Part shown: piece after piece, positions 1 through 10,382 of the stretch | Layout of the letters: each line of letters starts with the position of its first letter | Position numbering within the stretch: the first letter of the stretch is position 1 | Origin: Ustulina deusta | Lineage: Eukaryota; Ascomycota; Sordariomycetes; Xylariales; Xylariaceae | Assembly (NCBI GenBank): GCA_023159155.1 | Contig: JAJNNX010000014.1 | Coordinates: 930,001-994,000 of the forward strand | Reading direction: 5' to 3' | DNA length: 64,000 nt | Made by a program: the position numbers and the translations under genes | The notes under the pieces: generated by a model | Database searches by the model: none | The model's input: only the letters and a program-made list of their open reading frames with translations | What the model was told of the DNA's origin: nothing

Positions 1-92
1 TAATATCAATTGCGAGTCGTGATTCCTCTTATTCGCCCCATGATCTATAACCTCACTCAGATATTTTAACCTTTACTAATCCTTATCTATAG

Positions 93-1062
93 ATTTCAAG
101 CAATGCCTATGCTTCATTCTTGGGAGGAACGAGTCCGTCACCGAATGCTGAAGTATTCACCAGAGCACTCATTCTGTTATGCCACCTTCTGGGGGCCCCT
201 GATTGCCCCAAACACGAGTTTTACTTGTTTTCAGTCGTTCTCCTCCGATAATCCAGGGTTTCGGGTAGCAGCCACTGGAACGGTTCTAAGTGTTGACCAA
301 AGCTATGAGATTGTGAAGAAGTTGAAGTTGACAGGAACGCCTGCTAAGATCTATAAAAATACCGCTTTCATCAAGGATATGTTTAATAGTAGCCTCGAGA
401 TCGCCAAGTTCGAAGGAGCATCCATCAAAACCGTCTCTGGCATTAGGGGTCAGATCAAGCGGGCTTTATCCAAACCCGAAGGACACTTTCGAGCAACCTT
501 CGAGGACAAGATTCTGATGGGAGATCTAGTGTTCCTGAGAGCATGGTATCCCATCAAACCCCACCGATTCCACAACCCTGTGACGGAGCGTCTCGGTGAT
601 TGGCAGTCCATGCGTCTCACAGGTCAGGTGCGTCAAGACCAGAACATACCGACGCCGCAGAACGCAGACAGCAAGTATCGGCCGATTGAGCGGGCCACAC
701 GACACTTCAACCCGCTCAAGGTACCGCGGGCGTTGGCGGCGGAGCTGCCGTTCAAGTCACAGATCGTGCGCATGAAGCCGCAGAAGCGTGACACGTACAT
801 GCAGAAGCGGGCGGTGGTGCTAGGCGGCGAGGAGAAGCGCGCGCGTGACCTCATGCAGAAACTCACGACGGTCCGTAAGGACACGATCGCGAAACGCCGC
901 GCCAAGAAGGAGGAGAAACGCGTCGAATTCCGCAAGAAGATGGCGGCGATGAACGAGAAGAAGGACGCGAGGGAACGTCGCGAGAAACAGGAATTCTGGC
1001 AGCGTGAGGGGAAGAAGAGAAAGGGGGAGATGGAGGGAGGCGGGGGTAAGAGGAGAAGATAG
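93..1062 (+). CDS. BMS1: Ribosome biogenesis GTPase Bms1, C-terminal part (5' end outside window)
   Basis: Last exon of a Bms1 homologue, the nucleolar GTPase that drives early 40S/U3 snoRNP (SSU processome) assembly. Seen: an open exon of about 320 codons. Its first residues (HRMLKYSPEH, then ATFWGP, then GFRVAATG) match the conserved C-terminal core of the Bms1/Tsr1 family. The 3' part is very Lys/Arg/Glu-rich (about residues 220-319), as expected for the Bms1 tail. The exon does not start at the ATG at 103: bases 71-92 look like an intron end (CTAAT branch site, then AG at 91-92). Reading on from base 93 gives FQA before the Met, matching the family motif RRFQ. The GTPase domain lies off the left edge. 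The stop is at 1060-1062. The gene is convergent with the next one. The identity is secure and the splice site probable. Confidence 0.9.
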
Positions 1063-1654
1063 ACACGGGCGATAGGGATGAGCGTGTGTGTATATAGATA
1101 TTGACGATGTCGAGTTCAAAGTAAGAAGCCATTAAACGAAGTGCTTGGGAATTGCGTACGACGTATATTTATTCTATCTACTGTGAAACCCTACCTTATG
1201 CGCGGTATATCAGTCAAGGCGAAGAGAACTTCATAGAGACTGTGTAGAAGCATTCCGGTGGTAATGATGATAATGATACCAGCAGAGATTTCCCTCTCCC
1301 ATACTGGCGAAGACTCACTCGCGAATTCTTTGTTTATTTATTTATTTACTGCCAGCGTTCAATCAAATAACAAGCCGTTCAATCAAATAAGAAGCACACG
1401 AAAGATAGGAGTGGTACATTAGACGAGATGAAAAGCTAGTTTCAGTAGGTACGGTAGGTGATTGATTCTACACTTTGCATTTCCCTCCCTCCCTCCCTCC
1501 CTCCCTCCTTCCGTCCTTCCGTCCGTCCTCCCTGCACTTCGCCGTGCTCGGGGAATGAATACCAGCAACCTCGGTAATTTTAGTTATTTACATCTTTTCT
1601 TTTCTTTTCTTTTTTTTTGCGGTCCCCTATACCGCCCCCGCCCCCCCCTTTTCT
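1063..1654. other. Convergent intergenic region with CT-rich tract
   Basis: Lies between the 3' ends of BMS1 and the glutathionyl-hydroquinone reductase gene, so it holds two 3' UTRs. A CCCT-type pyrimidine tract sits at about 1482-1530 and a second T/C-rich tract at about 1594-1620. No coding signal is seen. Confidence 0.6.
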
Positions 1655-3527
1655 TTACACAGCAGCCTTGACGACAGCGGCGACCTCGTCCTCGAGAGGC
1701 AGGATGTCGGGCAGGGGGCCGACGGGACAGATGGAGAAGGGGTTGATCTGGGTGTGGCTCTTGGTATAGTGGTTCTTGATGTGCAGGAAATTGGTGGTGG
1801 CGCGGAAGGCGGCGGACGGGTGCGTCCAGTAGAGGCCGCGCAGCCACTTGTGCACGGCCGGGTACCCGCTGCGGATGTCCCGGATGTTGCACTTGAAGTG
1901 CTGCACGTAGACTGGGTCGAAGCGGATGAGGGTTACGTAGCTGGGGTTTGGCGGGTTAGTTGGTTGGTTGGGGAGTTGGTGTTGGGGGGGGGGGCTTTGG
2001 GATGGGTAGGGAGGTAGATAGATAGATAGATAGATAGGTACGCAGAGAGGTTGAGTGAGATGAGATGATAAATATGATCCCGTGAAGGGAGGCTGAAAAG
2101 CGGAAGACTAAAACAGGCTGGCCGTGCATAAATAGACAAGAGAGAGAGAGAGAAAGTAGAGGGTGTGTGTATGTGCTGGTAAAGCAGCATCAAGAAGCAA
2201 ACAAGCCAAAGAAAAGAAAAGCTCACAGTCTAACATCCACCTCAGTCAAGACGTCGCCGAAGAAATACGGGCCGTCGCCGCTGCTCTTCTTGAGCTGGTC
2301 CTCGACGCGGTCGAGCGCCTCGAAGAGCCTGAGCACGTTCCTCTCGTAGGCCTCCTGGGTAGTCGCGAAGCCGCTCTTGTAGACGCCGTTGTTGATGTCG
2401 TCGTACGTCCAGAGGCCGGCGGCGTCGATGTCGGGGCGCAGGCTCTCGGGGTAGAGGTCGACGGCCGCCGAGGCCGCGGGCAGGTGCGCGTCGAAGGCGG
2501 TGCCGAACATGCGCAGGATCTCGCTGCTCTCGTTGTTCACGATGGCGCCGCTCACCTTGTCGAAGAGCACCGGGACCGTGAACCGGCCGCTATACGCGGG
2601 CTCGACCTTGAAGTACAGGTCGCGCAGGTGCGTGTGCGATTCGTGGCCCGGCACCGGGTCCGGGACCACGTTCTCGCCCTCGGCATCCTTGTCTTCGGGC
2701 GTGGCGAAGCGCCAGCCTAGGGTTTTGTGGGTGAGCGAGCTTGCTTCTCTCTCTCTCTTTGATTTCATTTGTGTGGGGGAGGGGGGGGGGAAGGGAGAGA
2801 TGTGAACGGGCATCTTGCGCTGCGGCGTATTGATGGTTTGGGAAAGACATGATAGATAGATAAGAGTATTCAGAACAACGAACGATATGTAGGGTAGATC
2901 TCGAGAGATGATGATGCCCGACGGACGTGAGGAGGAAGTAGAGAAAACGCACCTTTATCCCCCATATGCCAATGCACGACGGAGAAAGAGACGAAGTCCT
3001 CGAGACCCTTCAGCTTCCTCGCGATGAGGGTGCGATGAGCCTACCACCAAAGCGTCAGCACGAGTTTCCCCTCCCCTCCCCAGCTCTTTCTTCTTCTTTT
3101 CCAACCGAATCCCCTCCCGCGCCTTGGCTGCTAGTAGGAACCATCACCGACGAGCGCCGCCGAGGGCAGATAGATAGATAGATAGTAGTAGACCTTACCC
3201 AGGGACAAGCATAGCTGACGTAGAGGTGATAGCGGCCCTTTTCAGGGGGGAACTTGGCGCCGGGCGCGTCGCTGATCCAGTCGCGGAATGAGCTCGCCTG
3301 GCGCTTGAACTCGCCCGTCTTGTCGCCCGGAGCGACCCAGTTCGTGATCTTGCCGGTCGAGGCCTGTGGTGGTGATTAGTTTGGCGTTTGAAATCACACA
3401 CATTGTTGCTTATGATGGGAATGTTGAGGAAGAGTGGGGTATAGAGGTGAGAGCGGATGGGTGCTATGGCTAATGAGAATGAGGAGGTGAAAGGGGGTGA
3501 CGAAAGGAGATGTGGGAGGTTCACCAT
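1655..3527 (-). CDS. Glutathionyl-hydroquinone reductase / omega-class-like GST (ECM4/Gto family)
   Basis: Predicted thiol-transferase that reduces glutathionyl-quinones with glutathione. Exons by splice signals and frame: 3525-3527, 3199-3363, 2953-3040, 2227-2716 and 1655-1940, giving 343 codons, normal for the family. Visible features: the N-terminal FRDWI segment, the catalytic Cys in YACPWAHR about residue 55, HRTLIARKLKG, the FTVPVLFD and NNESSEI glutathione-site segments, and the C-terminal helical domain with IRFDPVYVQHFKCN. The start is the notable point. The frame is closed upstream of 3363 by an acceptor. The only good in-frame Met found is an ATG at 3527-3525 directly followed by GTGAAC, so exon 1 would hold the start codon alone (M then ASTGKITNW). 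That donor is weak, so the start is less certain than the rest. All four introns (161, 158, 236, 286 nt) are long for this window and several carry GATA or CT microsatellites. Confidence 0.85.
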
Positions 3528-4736
3528 CCTGCTGTGTACGAGAGGACTCGCGATCTTCAGATCCAAAGTCGGAGCTCCAATTCTCTGCGGAATTCGCGAT
3601 GCGCCGTCTGACTGCGCGGGGGCACCGGCGACGATGGAGTATCCGCGGCACTGGGGTATTTGGTTGATATGATCCTTTACAAGACCTGACAGATGCTAAC
3701 TCGGCCTTCTTATCGACGGGGACGAGAGCGTGTGGCTATATATACTCTTCGCTGAAGGGATGAATCTCGCTGTAGCTTGCGAGTCTGGTCCGAAGTGCAT
3801 GAGATATTATATACGCAAGGGATTTGTCCATGTGCTGTATATAAGTGGCCGTTGAGATGGTAATTGAAATACACCTTAGTAAGGCCCAATGCGGGGTTCT
3901 TTTTGCTGTCGTCAGTGGTTGCAGTCTTAGGTAGACTGCTGGGAGCAATCTAGCTAGTCCTATATTTCCCATCACAACTCTAGCTAAGCCTTACCCAAGA
4001 GTTTTTGTTGTTGTTGTATTAGGAAACCTTACGTATAGGTGACCAATATTCGATTATTACGCTCTAGAAATCTTTGTAATGTTCCAGCCACTCACGTATT
4101 TGAGGTTATAGACTAGTCTCAGTACCTAGTGCTAGGTACTCGTTGATAAATCACCCTAAAGAGATGCTATAATCCCCATGTGCTTTGTCATGTGGGGTTG
4201 CCCCGTTATGTGAAGAAACTACTCCTACAATAGGATTATTTAACAATTATTTGACGATTACATATACAAAGTCATGTGAAATGTGCTTTAGTCATATTCG
4301 TAGCCAAAATCATCACTAATCAACCGCTCATGTGGAGAACGTTCCACACACAACTGTCTGCTCTGCTTCCTTGGTCTCTCTACTCCCTTAGGTTAGTACG
4401 TACTCTCCAGTAGACTTGAAGTCGTTAGCTATACATCCCATTTCATATCCCACAATAAATTAGAATGCGAAAGGAGCCATGTCACTGGCGAAATGGAAAA
4501 AGCCTGATACATCAAACACAGCCAGTCTAGCAACAAACCATCTTCTTGAGTGGAAAGAAACCTGTATATTGCCAATTCTTACACAATAAAGCAACGGGAA
4601 CTCCCGCCCAAGACATGTTCTATCCCATGAGAGCTATCTGCTGGAGTGGCGAACGCCTCCAAAACTCTACCGACGATTGCTAATTTGAATCATCACAGCC
4701 CAATCACCACAATGCATTTCAGTGCCAGCCAACTCG
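3528..4736. other. Intergenic, UBA1 3' end to GST promoter
   Basis: About 1.2 kb between two minus-strand genes. It must hold the promoter of the glutathionyl-hydroquinone reductase gene and the 3' UTR of UBA1. Composition is AT-leaning. No open frame has family features and no repeat stands out. Confidence 0.6.
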
Positions 4737-7700
4737 TCACCCTCGTAGGACCCTGATATAAGGTACCTCGACATCTTCTTCCGTCGTATCCTCGGCCACG
4801 ATCTCAAAGATGATCTCCTTCTGATGTGGAGGGATCGGCTTTTTAGACACCGCCTCGACGAGCGCGCTCAGCTTCATTGCAGTTCGTTCCTTGCGCTTAG
4901 CAGCTGGGAAGAAGCTGGCGTACAGCAAACTCACCCCAGAACTCAGCATGCTAATAGTAAGTCCCTCCTTCTCAAAGTTCTTAAGGAGCTCGCCCAGAGT
5001 CACATCCTCCGAATCGAAGCGATCCCAAATCTTGTCCATCTTGAGCTTGACCCCACCAGGGCCTGTCCATTCTACCTTGGGACTGGCGATCGGCTCGCTG
5101 AAACCGAAGAACGGAAGTGCAAGGTTGATAAATCCGTTCTTGTATTCTTCCAGCTTCGTCTTGAGATCGACAATTTTGTATAGCTCCAGAATAACCAGGC
5201 CAGTGACCAACGCAGTCGTCGTAGCAATCGCCGGAATGATCTTGCCCGCGATAAACTTGGTCTTGTGTCTATCGGCCTGCTCGATCTTATAGTTCTCAGC
5301 CCGCAAATTGCTGGCAAAGGTGATGAAGTCAATGTGATGGTTCGTGTCGTCGTCCTTCTCAAACTCTACCGGGGTTAGCTTGAATCCCGCTAGCTTGTTG
5401 GCCGCCGGGAGAGTATCAACGATCTTCTGCAGCTCGTCGTTTTCGTTGAAAGTCTTGGTCACGTTTGGATCCTTTCACACAGATTTTATTAGTCACCGAT
5501 CAAATAGCGTGTATCCCCACCATTATACTTACAGGTTCACTATCGCTGGCTTGGATCTGGACGCCAGGATCAGGAATGAAGTCTGGGACAATCATGTTAT
5601 CCAGAACCTTGGTATATAGGTCCTTGTCAATACCCTTAGTATTGATGTTATAGTTGAACGCATGAAGGTTGGCAGCGGCAATAATGAAACCAAAATGGGT
5701 GGGATTCTTAGGGTCAAATTTAAGCGCATCCGGTGCTCGCTTCGGCCCGGACCAAAACGCGGCGCCGCTCGACGACACAGAATCTTTGGGGAAATTATAC
5801 AGAAGCTGCTGAATGGCGTTATTGTATTTACTCTCGAACAGCATGCGTGCCCAGATAATGCAATCCTCGAAGCTTAGTGGCTTGTCCGTCACGAGGTAAT
5901 CTCGAATTGTTTCTAGAGTCGGCTTCTCGTTGCCCCCTTGCTTCAGCGTAGTATCTAGATAATTTGGCTGGGTCAAGTAAAGGTTAACCGTCTCAGCCGA
6001 CTTAACAAAGGAGGTTTCAAAGAGCTCTCGTGCCCAAGCGATTGTATGCTCAATCTTGTTCGGGAAACTCCTCAGGGTACACATTGGGAATGATACCTCC
6101 GGGGGGTCTTGGGACGACGAGTATGACTCAGTCAACTTGGGGAGAACAACTTGAGTATTGCCCTTGGTGCCTAGAGTGCCGCTTTCGAGTAAAGGCTTCA
6201 GGAAGAAAACGCATCGCCGATCAACATATGTCCTTGCCTCGACATTGTCAAGGGCGTTTGTAACACCATCTAAGCCCTTCCAGAACTCTTCATTGAAAAT
6301 GTGCTCCGTCTCGGGACTAACGCGATCTTTCAAGCACACAATGTGGCCATCTAGCTCCGGGTTCATGGCTTTCACCGCCTTGGCAGCGCAATCGCTCTTC
6401 ATCTGGCCGACATCCTTGGGTCTAAACAAGAACTGTCGGTTGAGATTGCTCTTTTCGATGGAATCCATGTCTGTGATGGTGATCTTGCCCCTGGGGCCCA
6501 CACCAAGTCCAATCATAGCCCAGTTCTTGAGCATCTCGCATCCAATGGCACCGGCGCCAACGAGGAACTGCCTCACATCTGCAAGTTTTTCCTGGTACTT
6601 TGTGCCAAAGACAGCGATTTGGCCATCGTATCGGGACCCAATAGGCTTGCAACGCGCTTCATTTCGTTCCCAACTCGTAGGCAGCGATTCTAACGAGTCG
6701 AAATAGAACCACTGCTTGATAGGGTTGAATTTTCCAGACACGGCTTTCAGAGTTTCTTGGGCAGCAAGACCACCGAAAAGCGCAGCCATGGGGTTAAGAT
6801 CACCCTGAGCCTGGTAACTGAGCTCACGAATGATCTTCTCCTCATTTTCGCCAATTTCCAAGTCAATCTTCTCCTTCTCAACAAAGGCCTTGACAGACTC
6901 AACGAGGACAGTAGCATCCTCCCTGTTCATAGGACGAGGGGAGCGACCTTGCGACTGTATGTATGCATTGAGGGCTTCGAACCCAACATGAAGCAATGGG
7001 GGTCGATCAAATTTGGCGAAGTCGGACTGTACAAACTCCGGGTCACGCAATGACGCAGACATCGACTTGAAATTAATGATGGCGGGCATCTTCACTTGCT
7101 GGAACAAGCCGCCTCGTTTGTACTGACCTAGGCCAGACACATCGCCAATGGAAAATGTGTAAGGGCCCTTCACAGTAACTTTTCTGGGCTCGGCACCATT
7201 GAGGCCTTGCATGCCCTCGATTTCGGAGAACGTGACATAGTCACCATCTGCCAAGCCGTGCCGCGTCTCATCGAGTGCAGAAACCAAACCCTCCTCATCG
7301 ATACCTGCTACGATACCGTTGATAGGGTTCTCGCCCGTGGGGTCGATGCACGTGAACTTGTCACCAAAGTCGCAGAATATAGAGCCGAATAAACCGTAGG
7401 TGTTGGCAGATACAACATAGATGCCCTTGGAGTGGCAATAGTCGCTAATAACGAGTTGGTCATGCAAAGGCTGGTTTGTCAGGACTACCACTTGGAATTT
7501 GTCGTACTGCTCCAGATTTTGGGTAAGACTAGTTCACACAATAATTAGCAGACAGGCGCACGGACGAGGAATAAACGAAAACCCAAAAGCATAACTATAT
7601 GACTTACTTGGAAGACTTGTGGATATGGACGGGAGTGTATGCATTCAGCTCAGCAACACGAGGTGCGGTCACAGCATCGCGGGGTTTGCCGACATCTTTG

Positions 7701-8177
7701 GGATGGAGAAAAAATTGGGAGGAGAGGTCGGCGATGGCGGCGGGCGTAGGATCGTAGAGAGTCAGGCTCTTGACACCAGCGAGAGCGATATTCTTTGCGA
7801 TTTCGACACCGAGACCCTTCAGACCGATGATGAGGATGTGGGAGGCACCCATTCGCTTCATAGCCTCGTGACCCAGAACGTAGAGCTGTCGGCTGTAGAG
7901 GGACTCGTCGATTTCAGTGGTGTCCGAGACGACCGAGTCGTCGACCTGAAGCCGGGTGACCAGATCGACTTCACCGCCCGAGGCCATCTTGGTGTCCTAC
8001 GTCGAACGAGAGGAAGTAGTCAGCGCTTGAACTTGTAGCAGCTAGATGGACGAGTCTCTCTTCTTCTTCTTCTTCTTCTTCTTCTTCTTCTTCTCTCTTT
8101 CTCTGTGCGTGCGTGTATGTGCACGTGTGTGTGGCTGTGAAGGTGCACGAAGCCATCCATGTTTAACTTACGGTCAT
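4737..8177 (-). CDS. UBA1: Ubiquitin-activating enzyme E1
   Basis: E1 enzyme: adenylates ubiquitin with ATP, loads it on its own catalytic Cys and passes it to E2s, in nucleus and cytosol. Exons: 8172-8177 (possible 6-nt coding exon), 7608-7996, 5533-7528 and 4737-5471, giving 1041 codons (1036 if translation starts at the ATG at 7987). Both are close to the usual E1 length. Seen in order: the inactive adenylation half ([14 protein letters not shown], then a GLKGLG nucleotide-loop variant); the active adenylation half with [13 protein letters not shown] about residue 450 and [15 protein letters not shown]; the catalytic Cys in PMCTLRSFP about residue 614; and a C-terminal ubiquitin-fold region ending in PYIRVLRG. 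Splicing checks: SEP joins DPNVTKTF in phase, and SSN joins [11 protein letters not shown]. The first intron (7997-8171) carries a long TTC repeat. Either start keeps the same frame. Confidence 0.95.
8059..8093. repeat. TTC trinucleotide microsatellite in UBA1 intron 1
   Basis: About 12 near-perfect TTC units lie on the plus strand, inside the proposed 175-nt first intron of UBA1 (GAA repeats on the sense strand). The tract makes false open frames on both strands (poly-Phe and poly-Glu). Confidence 0.9.
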
Positions 8178-10382
8178 GGTTCTCTTTGGGGAGAAGGGAA
8201 GACCTCCGTTCGAGAGTTTGCGCTTCCCCAGCTTGTCCTGTTCGTCCTTGTCAGAAGGAATCTTGGCGGCTTCTTGTGAAATGGTGGCGAGAGAGAGGTA
8301 GGTTCCCGGAGGTATCGAGAATGTGGGGGAGACGGAGCTGATGTGGTGTGTGTGGTGTGTGTGTGCTGGATGTACTGCGGTGTTGTATGATGTCGTGAAG
8401 TGCCAGGTAACTGGGCGTAGACACTAGGTATTCACGTTTGTCGTTGATGCAGAGGTCGAAAGAGAGAGGGTCACTTCAGTCAAGCGTGCTCAGGCTAGAG
8501 GTAGGTAGTAGATAGGAAATGGAACCTAGACAACCCCGCCAACAGGTGACCCCGGGAGAAGTACTTAGAGGTTGGTGCTGAGAGTTGCCGCCCGGGTCAA
8601 TTTATGACGTATTTTTCGCGGGGCCAGCAGAGGGAAAAGACCAGCTTTATACAGCTACCAACCGACAGTAAGGGGACAGCGGGAGAGTGCGAGAGTGGAA
8701 GAGACCGATGCCTGCTTGAGGTTTCAAAAAGGAACAGCTACCTTACTATACTTAAGACAAGGTAAGTACTTAGGTATAGATATATTGTTTGTTCGCCGGG
8801 TGCATTAGGTACTTGAGGTATCGCATTAATCGAGATTTCTCAGCAAATCATGCGGCTTGTTCCCTACAAGCTGGTGATGGCGGGGTCAGTACAAGCTGCT
8901 ACCTATTTAGTTAGGAATTTCACCTGAGCTATGCCGCTTTCGGACAAGCCAAAATGATGAACTTCAAGCCTGGAGGTTGTTAATTTCGAATGCACGTAAG
9001 TTTTACCGTAAATACGCCGTAATAAATCGTACTTGGTAGAAAGCAACCGTTTTGATAAACAGCCTGAGGTTCAAATAAGGTAGTATGAATATAACACTCT
9101 ATAAAGCATCTTTCAAAAGAAGCCTAAGCGAAAACTTAGCAGCTTATCTACTCATCAGTTTTAAATAATCAACCTACCCAGAGGCCTAAATTTATTACTA
9201 GTATCGCATAGCTTTACTAGGTAGTTATTTATCTTATGATTCAGCTCGATAAGACGGGAGGTGATAGTAGGAGTGCTCCTGACCGTTCTGAGAACCGTTT
9301 CCTTCTGCATAAATTATTCATGATTCCAATTTCTCAGTCACCTGACTGACGATATGAGCAGATGGTGGCAGTGCTGTCCGCTGTCTTAGTCAATCCTATC
9401 AGCTGTCCATGTTGTCTTCCATCTGTTTCGTTCTCCATCGGTCAGTCTCTCCTAGAAACGTAGCCTAAGTATGTCTCTGTCGATGTTTACTGAGCAGAAT
9501 GAATGACCATGCTAGACTAGATATGCAAGAGACAATGAACGCCTGTCTACAAAGTGCAGCAGTTGGTACAGGTCGTGTTTCACATACCTTTGTTCATTTT
9601 CAACTTGTCTTCTCTCCATTGACCTTCGTCACTAACACCATCCCTTACGGACCAATCAACAGCACCCGACTCAGACTGTTGATATGTCACATATATAAAT
9701 GTATATAGACTTGATGGACAGGTAGAATCTCTTTTTCCTCTCATTAGAATCTACTTTTATTCCTCGGTACACTCCATCTACTCATGACCGCCATTACCTC
9801 CATCACGCTGTTGCGACGCCGACCCTCCATGAAGTAACATGCAGAAGTCCCTATTAATCCCATCGCTCTCGCTGGTCGGCTTCCATCCCTCCATATCCCA
9901 CCGCCTACATCCTAATGAGACCAATATAGGCATGTGTACCTAATGGAAGCCTAATCCCTCCCCATCCCTGCCAACCCAAGGCCATCCACACCAAGTGCGA
10001 ATAAACCCCCCTTTCTCTCTCTCGCGCCTTTTCATCACTTCGTGACAGCATATGTCTGCGTTAAAGGAGTGTCCTATTTTCCCCCCCGGGTATCATATAA
10101 AGGTCCGTTCCCACCCTGAAAATAAATTAATAAAAACTCCTCTATAAATTGCCCGTATATAACGTAAGTGAATGTGTGCGAACATGTCCATTCATCGATC
10201 CTATGTCGTTCCAAATGAAGCCCAAATGAGGTTGGCGCCAAGAGGAAGGAATACTGGAAAGAAGACAGCATGTGTAAATATGTAAATGGTGTGTGCAGGT
10301 TGCAAAGGATAGACTAGAATTATTAGACATCAGACAAGACAGATAGATCCCAAGGTCCCAGATCTCATGTCCTGTTGCTGAG
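8178..10382. other. Intergenic, UBA1 promoter to glycoprotein 3' end
   Basis: 2.2 kb between the 5' end of UBA1 and the 3' end of the Thr-rich glycoprotein gene, both minus strand. It contains GT-rich DNA at 8340-8365 and scattered TACCTA/TAGGTA motifs (about 8500-8820). The rest is AT-leaning with many stops. No gene or RNA gene recognised. Confidence 0.55.

Noticed and set aside
2163..2720. 185-codon plus-strand frame opposite the GST-type exon
   Set aside because: Val/Glu/Arg-rich shadow frame in GC-rich DNA. The minus strand carries the recognisable enzyme.
3394..3651. Arg-rich upstream frame that could be a mitochondrial leader for the glutathionyl-hydroquinone reductase
   Set aside because: It has no ATG at its beginning (only GTG) and is out of phase with the first certain exon without a good splice donor.
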